Source of the DNA: an uncultured Collinsella sp.
GTDB taxonomy: Bacteria > Actinomycetota > Coriobacteriia > Coriobacteriales > Coriobacteriaceae
DNA length: 42,628 nt
Assembly (NCBI GenBank): GCA_902479075.1
Contig: CABSNK010000019.1
Location: forward strand, 1 to 42,628
Direction: 5' to 3'
Shown here one piece after another: positions 11,178-20,202 of this stretch. The position numbers were made by a program, and so were the translations under genes. The first letter of the stretch is position 1; each line of letters opens with the position of its first letter. A model generated the notes under the pieces. It ran no database searches, was not told the origin of the DNA, and saw only the letters and a list, made by a program, of their open reading frames with translations.

Positions 11178-12116
11178 TTAGAGGGCGCCGAGGAGGATGG
11201 CGTAGGTGGTGGATTCGCCGAGTTTGAGCTCGTCGCCGGGGCTGAGCCGGGCGGAGCGGCCGGGCTCTACTTGAATACACACGCTCGTGGCCCCGTTTAC
11301 CACCACGGTGCCGTTCGTGGACGACAGGTCCTCGACAAACCATGTGCCAGAATCGTCGCACCAGATATGGGCATGGCGGGCTGAGACGTCGTCACCGACG
11401 TCGGTGATGTCGCCCTCCCCCGTTGCCAGCGCGCCGATCTCAACACCTTCCTCACTCGGCTGAATCCAGCGCGGGGCGCTCACCACGTAGCCGTTTTGCA
11501 CGCGCAGCAGTCCCAGCGGATGCGCCGGCGCAACCTCGTGCTCGCCCGCGACCGAAGATGTGCTCAGCGAGCGCGGCGTCGACGTGGCGCCGCCACAGGT
11601 CGCATGAGCGTAGTCGATGGCATAGGTCACCGACGAACGGACATCTGCCGAGCAACCCACGGCGACAAACAGCACCAGGATGGCCTCGGCGCGCTCGGCG
11701 GGCATGAGTTCAGCCGCCTGCGACAGGCGCTCGAGCGCATTGCGATAGAGATTCGTGTCCTGGTGGCATTCCTCGAGCGCCCGCACCATGGGCTCGCCAG
11801 CGGGGCCGCACACCATATTGGTCACGGCCGCGGCGTCCATGGGATTGCGGCGGCGCAGGGCCAGCTGCGACATAATGCGCGCGGCCGAGGTGCCGTAATC
11901 GGCAAAATAACGTTCCTGCAGCGTGCCGACCGGCGCGCGCACGATAAAGCGCGAAACCCAGGAGCGATCGGCGGCACGGCTCTGCGGACTACGGCCGTCG
12001 GCGAGTGGGCGGCTCGAGAGCACCAGGCCGCACAGTTCGATATGACTCAGGTGCGCTGCGCGCTTAAAGATGTCAAACATTGCCCCGCACGGGGTGAGCT
12101 CAGCTTGAGAAGTCAT
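11178..12116 (-). CDS. FHA-domain protein, last gene of kinase operon
   Basis: Cytoplasmic 312-residue protein ending in a forkhead-associated domain, which binds phosphothreonine peptides. The domain (about residues 225-305) shows DDVSARHAHIWCDD (the S-x-x-H-A signature) and DLSSTNGTVVVNG; the usual GR-x-x-x-D strand is replaced by IGALATGEGDITDVG. The first 200 residues are helical and unrecognised, with a segment (about 60-130) containing LQERYFADYGTSAARIMSQL. The start lies three bases after the kinase stop, so it is co-translated with the kinase at 12120-13961 and is the obvious candidate to read its phosphorylation marks. Confidence 0.85.
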   Translation of the reverse strand: MTSQAELTPCGAMFDIFKRAAHLSHIELCGLVLSSRPLADGRSPQSRAADRSWVSRFIVRAPVGTLQERYFADYGTSAARIMSQLALRRRNPMDAAAVTNMVCGPAGEPMVRALEECHQDTNLYRNALERLSQAAELMPAERAEAILVLFVAVGCSADVRSSVTYAIDYAHATCGGATSTPRSLSTSSVAGEHEVAPAHPLGLLRVQNGYVVSAPRWIQPSEEGVEIGALATGEGDITDVGDDVSARHAHIWCDDSGTWFVEDLSSTNGTVVVNGATSVCIQVEPGRSARLSPGDELKLGESTTYAILLGAL

Positions 12117-12119
12117 GGC

Positions 12120-13961
12120 TTAGCCCTCCTTGGTCGCAGAGATCGTGTCGGATACTTCGGCCGGCCCGCCAAAGGCGCGGGCAGCCGCGGCTCCGCCGGC
12201 AAGCGGCGTCGCCATGGGAATTTTCGCACGTCGTGCTGACACGACGGGAAGCTCAAAGGCAAACCCCATCGCCAGCAAAAACCACGTGAGCGCATAGGTT
12301 GCAATTATGGCGGCCACCAGGCCACCCGCCACGGCATGCTGGGAAAACACGGCACATGCGAGTGCGGCCAGAGCCGGAACCTCGCAGGCGGAAAGGGCCA
12401 ACACGCCCTGCAGGAATCCCGCACGGCGGTCGCGCGCCAAGGCCCCGGCAGCGATGCCCACCATGCCCGGCAGCGCCAACGCCAGCGCGGCGATAATGGC
12501 CGGCAGCTTCCCGGACCACATAAGCAGTCCCACGACGAGCGCCACATGGGCGCCCGACGCCAACAGCGCCGCTGATACCACGACCACAGTCCAAAGCACG
12601 CCGCATACCGTCGTCGCACCAACCATCGCCGCACGCCGGGCCGTGCGCCCCGATACCTCCATCGGGCACGGCATGAGCGGCTCGGCGCGAAGCGAGCGGG
12701 CGACATTTTGCGCATAGTGGTCGCAAAATGCCGAGAGCGCCGCCTCCACCGCAGCCGGCTCGGGACGATCTTCCTGATGGCAGGACAGGCAGGCCATCAC
12801 CACATCGAACAGCTGAGCGTCGACAAACTCCAGCGCATCGCGCAGATCCTCGGAATTTGGATCGAGCCCCAGCTGCTGAGCCTGTTCGGCCGCGGCAAGT
12901 GCCACATCGGGCTCGCGTCGCAGCAGCTGCGTCAAGTCGCAGCCGGGCGCGTGGGCGCCGACGGGATAATCGGGCAGCGTATCCATCTTGAGGCGATAAG
13001 GGCTGGCGATATCGCGCGTCTTTTTGCGCGAGCCCGAAGTACCCGACGCACCCGGCGCTGCTTCGTACGGCGCGACACCGGCGATGAGCTCGTAGACCGT
13101 ACTCGCCGCTGCGTAGACATCGATCGCCGGCGACATGCGAAGCATGCGCAGGTCGGGGATATCGTCGGTGAGCATCTCGGGCGGGGCGTAGGCCACCGTC
13201 GCACGGCGCAACGTGGCATAGCGCTCGGTAAACGACGCCTTGCCGCCGGTACCGGCCGCCGCAGAGGCGGGCTCGAGCGCCAGCGACGAGCCAAAGTCGA
13301 TCAAGCACAGGTCGAAGGTGCCTTCGGCAAGCTGTCGGTCGAGCGGCAGGCGTGCCGTGCGCACCATAATATTAGCGGGTGAGATATCGCGATGGACGAA
13401 CCCCTCGCCTACCAAGCTCATGCGGCAGAGCAGATCGAGCAGGTCGCGACCCAGGCGCGCCGCCACGAGCGGCGACAGACGCCCGGCATCGTCCACGGCA
13501 AGGCGCGAGCGCAGGCGAGCGAGCGTCTCGCCCTCGACCCACTCCATGACGATCACGGGCACGCCGTCGACCTCGCCCCACCCGTATAAGCGGGGAAAGC
13601 CCTTAAGGCCCGAAAGGGCACGATGGCATTCATATTCCTCGCGAAACGCCGCCTTGAACTTGGTGACCAGCGCCTCATGGGCGACATCGTCATCAAATTC
13701 GTCGCGCGTTGGCAAGATGAGCTGCTTGAGCGCCACGGCCTCGCCCTGCGCGTTGACGGCACGCGTCACACGGCCGATACCGCCGCGGCGCATGGTGGCG
13801 TCATCGGCAAACAGCATCGTAAACCGGCGCAGGTAGGCAGGAAGCTCGTCCGTGCCCAGGGCGACGGCCGGCTCAAACCCGTCGACGCGCGCCAGGCGCA
13901 GGCCCACCATGGAATCGCGGTTGAGCGACTGGGCTGCCGTAGAAGCGAGGTCGTTCGTCAT
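12120..13961 (-). CDS. Ser/Thr protein kinase with multi-pass membrane C-terminus
   Basis: A 613-residue Hanks-type kinase. A shortened glycine loop RRGGIGRVTRAV (about 58-69) is followed by the ATP lysine in VALKQL (K79), catalytic loop HRDISPAN (190-197), DFG (222-224) and an activation-segment end AYAPPEM. The Lys normally two residues after the catalytic Asp (HRDxK) is Ser, which may lower activity. The C-terminal ~130 residues hold about four to five hydrophobic segments instead of the single TM plus extracellular sensor of PknB. The start ATG at 13961 overlaps the upstream stop (ATGA), which rules out a longer in-frame start. With the anchored protein and the FHA gene it forms a compact signalling operon. 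Confidence 0.85.
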   Translation of the reverse strand: MTNDLASTAAQSLNRDSMVGLRLARVDGFEPAVALGTDELPAYLRRFTMLFADDATMRRGGIGRVTRAVNAQGEAVALKQLILPTRDEFDDDVAHEALVTKFKAAFREEYECHRALSGLKGFPRLYGWGEVDGVPVIVMEWVEGETLARLRSRLAVDDAGRLSPLVAARLGRDLLDLLCRMSLVGEGFVHRDISPANIMVRTARLPLDRQLAEGTFDLCLIDFGSSLALEPASAAAGTGGKASFTERYATLRRATVAYAPPEMLTDDIPDLRMLRMSPAIDVYAAASTVYELIAGVAPYEAAPGASGTSGSRKKTRDIASPYRLKMDTLPDYPVGAHAPGCDLTQLLRREPDVALAAAEQAQQLGLDPNSEDLRDALEFVDAQLFDVVMACLSCHQEDRPEPAAVEAALSAFCDHYAQNVARSLRAEPLMPCPMEVSGRTARRAAMVGATTVCGVLWTVVVVSAALLASGAHVALVVGLLMWSGKLPAIIAALALALPGMVGIAAGALARDRRAGFLQGVLALSACEVPALAALACAVFSQHAVAGGLVAAIIATYALTWFLLAMGFAFELPVVSARRAKIPMATPLAGGAAAARAFGGPAEVSDTISATKEG

Positions 13962-14866
13962 AGGGCGATCGCCGCCACATTGGTGTTGAAGTTGTTGAGC
14001 GCGACGTCGTCGTTGCCGTAGTGCCCAACCCATTGACACAGGTTGGTATAGCAGCCCCACAGATTGGCATACTGCCGATACCACTTAGATTTGGTCGAGA
14101 ACCTTTGTCGACCGAACTCGGCACGGATGACAAACATATCGTTGGCCAGGGTGTCGCACGGTCCGGTATCGCCCGTAGCGTTATAGGTCGAAACCACGCT
14201 GTTGGCGCGGGCGACATAGCCATCGAGCATGTTGTATTTGGTCACGAGCCAGCTGTGAATACTCTCCTCCTCGGCAGCCGAGAGGCCACCCGAGCCCGCG
14301 TCCCCGCCGGCACTGCCGTCCGTCGAGCCACCACTCAAAGATCCGCCGCCAGAGGCGGAGCCCGAACCGGAACCGCCGCCCGAGCCCGCCGAACCGGTGC
14401 CAGAACCGGACCCGTCCGAGCCGCCGGGTTTACCCGCCTGCTGCGTATCCTGCTCCTTCTGCTGCTCTGCCTTGTTAACGACAGAAGCCACGCTGTTGTT
14501 GGAAAGCTTCGTGATGATCTTGGTGTTGGTGAGCACGATGGTCTTGCCGTTTGCCAGTGTGATCTCGTTGGACGCCTGCTCGCCCTCGTCCGCGGGATCG
14601 ACGCCAAACGCGGTGCGCCCGACCACACTCGCCCACGCATATCCGGTTGTCGTTCCCAAGTCGCTTTTGGCCTTGCGCCCAATATGCAGCTCGCGCGCAG
14701 CATGCGCCTGCACCATGGACGGCACCGTCATGCCATAAGCCGAAACACCGGCTATGACCAGCACGAGCGAGCAAGACAGCAGCACACACGCCCGAGGCGC
14801 CAGGCCCAGCCGGCGTCGCATGCGCACCGCGGCGCCATGCTTTGTCTGAGTGCCCCCGGGCCGCAT
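13958..14866 (-). CDS. Membrane-anchored extracytoplasmic protein with Gly/Ser linker
   Basis: I do not recognise this 302-residue protein. It has a basic N-terminus, one hydrophobic segment (about residues 26-45), an extracytoplasmic region of about 100 residues with NEITLANGKTIVLTNTKI, a Gly/Ser-rich linker (about 150-205) and a C-terminal domain of about 95 residues with three cysteines (GPCDT, WGCYT, NLCQW) and many aromatics. The start at 14866 follows GGAGGAG; upstream in-frame codons have no ribosome site. The stop overlaps the kinase start by ATGA, so it is the first gene of the operon and plausibly the sensor or substrate of that kinase. That role is an inference. Confidence 0.7.
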   Translation of the reverse strand: MRPGGTQTKHGAAVRMRRRLGLAPRACVLLSCSLVLVIAGVSAYGMTVPSMVQAHAARELHIGRKAKSDLGTTTGYAWASVVGRTAFGVDPADEGEQASNEITLANGKTIVLTNTKIITKLSNNSVASVVNKAEQQKEQDTQQAGKPGGSDGSGSGTGSAGSGGGSGSGSASGGGSLSGGSTDGSAGGDAGSGGLSAAEEESIHSWLVTKYNMLDGYVARANSVVSTYNATGDTGPCDTLANDMFVIRAEFGRQRFSTKSKWYRQYANLWGCYTNLCQWVGHYGNDDVALNNFNTNVAAIAL

Positions 14867-14881
14867 GCGTTCTCCTCCAAC

Positions 14882-14906
14882 AAAAACACGCCGCTTAAAA
14901 GCGGCG
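14882..14906 (-). terminator. Terminator-like hairpin just before the kinase operon
   Basis: On the minus strand CGCCGCTT-TT-AAGCGGCG (14906-14889) is followed by TGTTTTTG and then, within about ten bases, by the ribosome site of the gene starting at 14866. It can end recR transcripts or act as an attenuator of the kinase operon. Confidence 0.65.
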
Positions 14907-15109
14907 CATTCTTTCATATTCACATTTGAGTGTATCAGCGAAACCAAAAGGTTGCGCAACGAATGGGCAAATACGAGGTGCAGACGGACCCATCCACGCG
15001 ATAAGCGGATGAAAAGCAGGTTTGTTGCACAACAAATGAATGAACGCGTGCCCAATTATGAGCGCCCCGTGCGGCAGACCGACGGGACATGCCGCGGAGC
15101 TGACGCCGC

Positions 15110-15706
15110 CTAGATCGCGCGGCGGGCCTCGATAGCGCGGCCAAGCGTAAGCTCGTCGGCATACTCCAAGTCGCCGCCCACGGGAAGGCCGCTCGCAAGA
15201 CGCGATACCTCAACGCCCAGCGGCTTGATGGTACGGGCCAGGTAGCTCGCCGTGGTCTCGCCCTCAATGTTGGGGTTGGTGGCGATAATGACCTCGTGGA
15301 TGTCCTCGTGGCCCAGGCGCGCCAGCAGCTCGCGGATATGCAGCTGCTCGGGACCAATCTTGTCCATGGGGCTGATCACGCCGCCCAGCACATGGTAGAG
15401 GCCATGGTAGCTGCCCGTGCGCTCGATTGCCTGGACGTCGCGCGGCTCGCCCACCACGCAAATGCGAGTGGTATCGCGCATCGGGTCCTGGCAGATGGAG
15501 CACTCGTCGGCCGTGGCGTAGTTAAAGCAACGGCTGCAAAAGTGGACCTCCTGCTTGACCTCCAGGATGGCCTCGGCCAGGCGGCGGGCCTCCTCGGCAT
15601 CGGCCTCGAGCAGGTAATAGGCGATGCGCTGGGCCGACTTGGGACCAATGCCCGGCAGACGACCCAGCTCATCGAGCAGTTTTTGCAGACTGTGATTCGC
15701 ACTCAT
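15110..15706 (-). CDS. recR: Recombination mediator protein RecR
   Basis: RecR acts with RecF/RecO to load RecA on gapped DNA. The protein has the standard 198 residues. A helix-hairpin-helix lies at LGRLPGIGPKSAQRIAYYLL (about 14-33), a four-cysteine zinc site at C57, C60, C69 and C72 (FCSRC...ECSIC), and a Toprim domain begins at RICVVGEPRDVQAIE (about 81), with the conserved GGVISPMDKIGPE and NPNIEGETTASYL. It starts 13 bases after the ybaB stop, in the conserved ybaB-recR order. Confidence 0.98.
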   Translation of the reverse strand: MSANHSLQKLLDELGRLPGIGPKSAQRIAYYLLEADAEEARRLAEAILEVKQEVHFCSRCFNYATADECSICQDPMRDTTRICVVGEPRDVQAIERTGSYHGLYHVLGGVISPMDKIGPEQLHIRELLARLGHEDIHEVIIATNPNIEGETTASYLARTIKPLGVEVSRLASGLPVGGDLEYADELTLGRAIEARRAI

Positions 15707-15719
15707 ATATATGCGTGTC

Positions 15720-16040
15720 TTAGAACGGCATGCCCGGGATGTTGAGGCCGCCGGTGATGGCGCCCATCTGCTTGTTGGCGAGCTCGTTGACGCCGCGGAC
15801 GGCCTCGTTGACAGCAGCCATGATCATGTCCTGCAGCATATCGACGTCCTCGGGATCGAGGGCATCGGGATCAATGGTGAGGTTGACGAGCTCCATCTCG
15901 CCGTTAACGGTCACCTTGACCATGCCGCCGCCGGCAGAGGCGTCGACGGTCTGGGACTTGAGGTTCTCCTGCGCGGCGGCAAGCTGCTCCTGCATCTTGC
16001 GAGCCTGCTTCATCATCTGCTGCATGTTCATACCGGCCAT
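15720..16040 (-). CDS. ybaB: YbaB/EbfC nucleoid-associated protein
   Basis: Small DNA-binding dimer of the YbaB/EbfC family, 106 residues, with the usual Met-rich helical start MAGMNMQQMMKQARKMQEQ, a glycine turn (DASAGGGMVKV) and a C-terminal helical arm ending in GLNIPGMPF. The start at 16040 follows CAAAGGAGCC. It sits immediately upstream of recR and shares its transcript. Unusually, the dnaX gene that normally precedes it is separated by a gene on the opposite strand. Confidence 0.97.
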   Translation of the reverse strand: MAGMNMQQMMKQARKMQEQLAAAQENLKSQTVDASAGGGMVKVTVNGEMELVNLTIDPDALDPEDVDMLQDMIMAAVNEAVRGVNELANKQMGAITGGLNIPGMPF

Positions 16041-16380
16041 AATGGCTCCTTTGCGTGCGGCCGCGCAACGAGCTGCAAGGGCAGCCGGGACGCGGCGGGA
16101 CTTTCAAACTCAAAAATCGTACCACGGCGCGCGGCCAGCGAGCGGGGCGGACGTGTTGCCTCAGTCGATATACATGTCCTGGAGTGCAAGCCGCACCCAA
16201 AGATTATGCAAAGTTGAATAATTCGCATCTGCATAATATTGAAAGCTAAATCTTGTAGAGCCGGAATCCGACATTTAATGCGTGCCGCTAAATGGCTAAA
16301 TGCCGAGCCACTACTCGAGGTGGCGCTCATGACGGCGGGGTATAATTTGATTGCCATAGATAGCAATTTGGAGGTGCCCC
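16041..16380. other. Divergent intergenic region between ybaB and the 16381 gene
   Basis: About 340 bases, AT-rich at 16195-16260, holding the promoter of the ybaB-recR unit on the minus strand and that of the gene at 16381 on the plus strand. A consensus -10 TATAAT lies at 16341-16346, 35 bases before the plus-strand start, without a clear -35. No SRP RNA core was found here. Confidence 0.45.
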
Positions 16381-16854
16381 ATGAATGCCCCCGACGTGCT
16401 CCAAAACATCCGCTCAAAACACCCCGTTGCATATGTGGTTCTCTATCTCTTTGTCGGCTGGACATTGCTGGTTGTCATCACCCATGTCATAGCCTTTGGA
16501 GCAGAACTGCTAATAGCCAGCTCGGACCAGCCCGTCGTCAAATGGGAGACGACCGATGAGTGCACCGACGGAACCCGAACCGTTTACTACAACAGCCCGT
16601 CCCTCTACCAAGAGTTCAAGGTCAAGATAAGGGACTTCAAGATTGTCGATGCCGAACCGGGCTCTTTATTTACAATCGGAGCAACCATCAACGCTGAGCG
16701 AGTCGAGTACACGGACAGCCATGCGACGTATCGTATCGACCTCAACACCCTAGGCCGACCGTCACGTACCTGTCTACTCGAATGCGATATACGCGGCACC
16801 ACACTACACATGTCCGAAATACAGATGCGCCCGGACAAAGAGATCTCTTCTTGA
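16381..16854 (+). CDS. Hypothetical single-pass membrane protein inserted between dnaX and ybaB
   Basis: A 157-residue protein I do not recognise. It has a short cytoplasmic start, one hydrophobic segment (about residues 16-46) and an exterior domain of about 110 residues predicted to be beta-rich, with two or three cysteines (DECTDG, RTCLLECDI). The ATG follows TTTGGAGGTGCCCC, a near-ideal ribosome site, and TATAAT lies 35 bases upstream, so it is very likely expressed. It is convergent with dnaX, leaving 21 bases between stops, and interrupts an otherwise conserved gene order. Confidence 0.7.
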   Translation: MNAPDVLQNIRSKHPVAYVVLYLFVGWTLLVVITHVIAFGAELLIASSDQPVVKWETTDECTDGTRTVYYNSPSLYQEFKVKIRDFKIVDAEPGSLFTIGATINAERVEYTDSHATYRIDLNTLGRPSRTCLLECDIRGTTLHMSEIQMRPDKEISS

Positions 16855-16875
16855 GCAGTATACCCGCCTGCACGG

Positions 16876-19287
16876 TTACTCCACCGGCTTGAAGATGGTG
16901 GCCTGGCCGAAGACGCTGCGGATGAGGGCTTTGGCCTCGTCCTCGGTCTGCGGGATGCTCGGGGCTGCGCCCTGGTGGCCGAAGGGGCTGCCGGCGCCGG
17001 GGTTGGACTCCCAAGGGGCAGCGGGGGCGTCCTCCTCTTTGGGGGCAGTTGCAGCGGGCTTGGGCGCGGACGCCGCACCCGCCACGTCGAACGGGGGCAG
17101 ATCGTCCCCGCCGGCATCGGCAGCAAAACCGCTGACCATGGCATCGTCGTAGGGAACCTGCTCGGATTCCCACGGAGCGGACTGCGCAGACGGCTGAGCC
17201 TTGGGAGCGGACGCGCGCTCGGGCGCGCGGGGCGCGGGCTCGGTCGGGAGTTTGCCCGTGGCAGGAGCGCCGGCAGGGTTGTCGGAGCGCAGCCAGGGAG
17301 CCTTAGCCAGGTCGGATGACTTGGATGCAGGCGCGACAAGCTTGGGCGCAGGAGCCGGAGCAACCGGTTTGGGCGCCGCGGGCTTAGGCGCCGACGGGGT
17401 CGGTGCCATCGCCGGCGCCGCTTGCTGCTGCGTCGCGCTGGCGCTCGAGGATGCAGGGGCCGCCGAGGACACGGGTTGCGGGTCCGCAGATACCGCAGCC
17501 CGTGCAGATGGAGAATGCTCCTCATGTTGAGGAGCCGGCGTGCCACCTCCATCCAAGACGTAGTCGACGGTGCGACGACCGAAGACCGCGCAGACCGTCG
17601 GCAGGACTACCGACTGCGTGTCGGCGCGGCCGAGCATCTTGATGGCAAAGGTAGAACCCGCGGGGAACGAGACCGTGAGCTTGGATCCATCGTCGGCCGT
17701 GGCGCGGGCGTTGAGCAAAAGGCCTGCATAGGAAGCCTGACGAGCCTTGACGCGCTCGACGACCTCGGCCCATTTGCGCTGGAGCTCGCCGGCGTCCTCG
17801 ACCGCGGGGGTCTCGGCAGCACCGGCGGCGGCAACCTGGGCGGCATTGTTGGGCTTGGACACCGGCGCGGTCGATGCAGCAGGCGCGGGAGCCGGAGCCG
17901 CAGACTTGGGCGCAGGCTGGGCAGCCGGAACAGCAGCGCCGTGGTCCCAAGGCATGCCGCTCTGATGCGCGGACGTAGCAGCGGGGGCGGCGGTCGCCGC
18001 AGGAGTAGCAGCTCGGGCACCCGAGATCAGCGTCGGCTGCTGGACAGCGGGTGCGGATGCAGCAGGCGCACTCGCTTGAGCAGCAGCCACGCTCGCTGGA
18101 ACGGCGGCGTTGGCAACCATGGCCTCCAAGCGAGCCACGCGCTCAGCCAAAGCCTCAATCGTTAAATCGGCCTCGGGACGTGTCAGACGCGTGCAGGCGA
18201 TCTCGAGCACCAGGCGCACGTCGCTCGCACCCCTCATCTCCAAGGCGGCATCGTCGAGCACGGTCAGCACGCGAGCCAAACGATCGGCAGGATGCTCGCC
18301 AAAGGCAGCGGCCTCGGCAGCAAGCGCCTCGGCCTGCTCGGAGCCGCCCTCAAACAGCTCGGCGCGGGCGCCGGCAACGCAGGCCACGTACACGTCGCGC
18401 ACGTGCGCCACCAGATCGCGCGACAGCTCCAGCAGGTCATTGCCTTCCTCGACCTGCGCGCGAATGAGCCCATAGAGCTCGGCAATATCGCGCTCGGCGA
18501 TGGCGCGAGCAAACTCGCCCAGAATCTGGTCCGAAACTTCGCCCAAAAGCGAGCGGGCATCGTCCGCATGCACGGTGCCGTTGCCGAAGACGCTCAGCTG
18601 CTCCAGCGTGGAGAGCGCGTCGCGCATACCGCCCTTGGCGTGGCGCGCCACGATGGCAAGCGCCTCGTCGTCGTAGTCGAAGCCCTCCTGCTCGCACACG
18701 TATGCCAGGCGGCGCTCGATATCCTCGTTACCGATGCGGTGGAAATCGAAGCGCTGGCAGCGCGAGAGGATGGTCTCCAGAATCTTTTGCGGGTCGGTGG
18801 TGCACAGCACAAAGATCACGTGCGCCGGCGGCTCCTCGAGCGTCTTGAGCAGCGCGTTAAACGCCGCCGTCGTGAGCATGTGGACCTCGTCGATGATATA
18901 GATCTTGTACTTGCCGCGCACCGGGGCAAAGTTGACGGAGTTGATGATCTCCTCGCGCACGTTGTCCACGCCCGTGCGGCTTGCAGCGTCGAGCTCGTAA
19001 ACATCGGGGTGGTTGCCCTCGGCGATGAGCTCGCATTCCTCGCAGGTGCCGTCGGGCATGCAGCCGCTTGCACCCTCGGCGCGCGCCGCCTCGGCATTAC
19101 GGCAGAGCAGCGCCTTGGCAAGGATGCGCGCCATGGTGGTCTTGCCCGTGCCGCGCGGACCGCAGAACAGGTAGGCGTGGGACAGGCGTCCCTCGGTAAT
19201 GGCGTGCTCGAGCGTCGAGACGATATGCTGCTGGCCCACCACGGAGTCGAAGGTGAGCGGGCGATACTTTCGGTACAACGATTCCAT
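16876..19287 (-). CDS. dnaX: DNA polymerase III subunit gamma/tau
   Basis: Clamp-loader ATPase that organises the replicative polymerase. It has 803 residues, starting MESLYRKYRPLTFDSVVGQ. Walker A is GPRGTGKT (43-50), zinc-binding cysteines are C62, C76, C82 and C85, Walker B is IIDEVHML (131-138) and the SRC motif is at about 175-177. Domain III follows, then a long Ala/Pro-rich, low-complexity tail (about 380-500 and 590-760) enclosing a conserved tau-like block with KWAEVVERVKARQASYAGLL. The ATG at 19287 is preceded by GGGGGAGC; the 158-residue upstream extension is a shadow. No slippery A-run for programmed frameshifting was seen. Confidence 0.97.
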   Translation of the reverse strand: MESLYRKYRPLTFDSVVGQQHIVSTLEHAITEGRLSHAYLFCGPRGTGKTTMARILAKALLCRNAEAARAEGASGCMPDGTCEECELIAEGNHPDVYELDAASRTGVDNVREEIINSVNFAPVRGKYKIYIIDEVHMLTTAAFNALLKTLEEPPAHVIFVLCTTDPQKILETILSRCQRFDFHRIGNEDIERRLAYVCEQEGFDYDDEALAIVARHAKGGMRDALSTLEQLSVFGNGTVHADDARSLLGEVSDQILGEFARAIAERDIAELYGLIRAQVEEGNDLLELSRDLVAHVRDVYVACVAGARAELFEGGSEQAEALAAEAAAFGEHPADRLARVLTVLDDAALEMRGASDVRLVLEIACTRLTRPEADLTIEALAERVARLEAMVANAAVPASVAAAQASAPAASAPAVQQPTLISGARAATPAATAAPAATSAHQSGMPWDHGAAVPAAQPAPKSAAPAPAPAASTAPVSKPNNAAQVAAAGAAETPAVEDAGELQRKWAEVVERVKARQASYAGLLLNARATADDGSKLTVSFPAGSTFAIKMLGRADTQSVVLPTVCAVFGRRTVDYVLDGGGTPAPQHEEHSPSARAAVSADPQPVSSAAPASSSASATQQQAAPAMAPTPSAPKPAAPKPVAPAPAPKLVAPASKSSDLAKAPWLRSDNPAGAPATGKLPTEPAPRAPERASAPKAQPSAQSAPWESEQVPYDDAMVSGFAADAGGDDLPPFDVAGAASAPKPAATAPKEEDAPAAPWESNPGAGSPFGHQGAAPSIPQTEDEAKALIRSVFGQATIFKPVE

Positions 19288-19402
19288 GGGTGCTCCCCCG
19301 GGTATACTGAGTCTTGTTGCCGCGGCGGCCATGCGGTCGCACGGCATACTGCATCCATAATAACCCGTACGGCAAGCCCGCCGCGATAGGAGTCCAAAGA
19401 GC

Positions 19403-20128
19403 ATGGCAGACGCAGAGAGCAACCTCGTTCCCTCCGAAGCAGCCGACCAGGTCGAGGTCGCGCTCGAGGAGCAGGCCGCAGCCGACGACGGCATCCTGTA
19501 CCTCAACGAGTACCAGTACGAAAACGACCTGGTCACCGACTTCGCCCGCCTGGTCGCCTCGCCCAGGCGTCGCGGTTCGCTGTATGTCGCCGCGGCAATT
19601 GCCGCGCTGATCGGCATTGGCATGCTGGTGGCCGGCGGTAACTGGATCAAGTTTGGCGTCGTCCTGATCGTATTCGGCACCTTTTTGGCCTGGTGGAGCA
19701 AAAACCTGCACCACACGCTCGCCCGTGACTTTATCGACGCCGTCGAGGCCGACGAGTCCATGGGTGGCCGCTATCGCCGCGTCGCTGCCAACGAGGACGG
19801 CCTGATGGTTTGGGGCAAGAGCGGCAAGTCGCAGTTCTTCCCGTTTGAGAAGCTCGACCACGTACTCGACGGCGAGCGCATCTTTGTAGCCATGTTCGCC
19901 GACCAGGGCGTGACTATCCCTAAGGACACCTTTATCCGCGGCGATGCCGAGCAGTTTGGCCCCTTCCTTAAGGCGCGCATCAACAAAAAGCTCCGCATCG
20001 AGACCAAGAAGAAGAAAATGAAGGCCGAGAAGGCTGCCGCCGAGGCCAAGCGGGGCGACAAGGCCGACAAGCCCCAGGACAACAAGGGCAAGCAGCGCAA
20101 GCAGAAGAAGAGCAAGAAGAAGCGCTAG
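19403..20128 (+). CDS. YcxB-like membrane protein
   Basis: A 241-residue protein resembling the YcxB-like family of unknown function. After an acidic N-terminus, two adjacent hydrophobic segments (about residues 60-80 and 83-101) make a membrane hairpin, followed by a PH-like soluble domain with GLMVWGKSGKSQFFPFEKLDH and GVTIPKDTFIRG, both typical of the family. The C-terminal ~50 residues are a very basic Lys-rich tail, which could contact nucleic acid or phospholipid. Divergent from dnaX; the start follows GATAGGAG, spaced somewhat long. Confidence 0.75.
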   Translation: MADAESNLVPSEAADQVEVALEEQAAADDGILYLNEYQYENDLVTDFARLVASPRRRGSLYVAAAIAALIGIGMLVAGGNWIKFGVVLIVFGTFLAWWSKNLHHTLARDFIDAVEADESMGGRYRRVAANEDGLMVWGKSGKSQFFPFEKLDHVLDGERIFVAMFADQGVTIPKDTFIRGDAEQFGPFLKARINKKLRIETKKKKMKAEKAAAEAKRGDKADKPQDNKGKQRKQKKSKKKR

Positions 20129-20147
20129 GGCCGAGCGCCACTGCGAA

Positions 20148-20185
20148 GGGAATCTCATCCCGCTTCAGCGTAGGATGAGGCTCCC
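20148..20185. terminator. Hairpin between convergent genes
   Basis: A 13-bp stem with one mismatch (GGGAATCTCATCC against GGATGAGGCTCCC) and a 12-base loop, placed between the stops of the YcxB-like gene and the gene at 20203. No T-run, so a probable bidirectional terminator of moderate strength. Confidence 0.55.
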
Positions 20186-20202
20186 CCAACAGGGCCTTCG
20201 AG

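Noticed and set aside
16876..19287. Programmed frameshift in dnaX producing gamma and tau
   Set aside because: No A-rich slippery heptamer followed by a stem was found; the gene reads through as one chain.
19288..19402. SRP RNA or tRNA next to dnaX, as in some bacteria
   Set aside because: The conserved SRP GGAAG/AGCAG core and any tRNA T-loop are absent.
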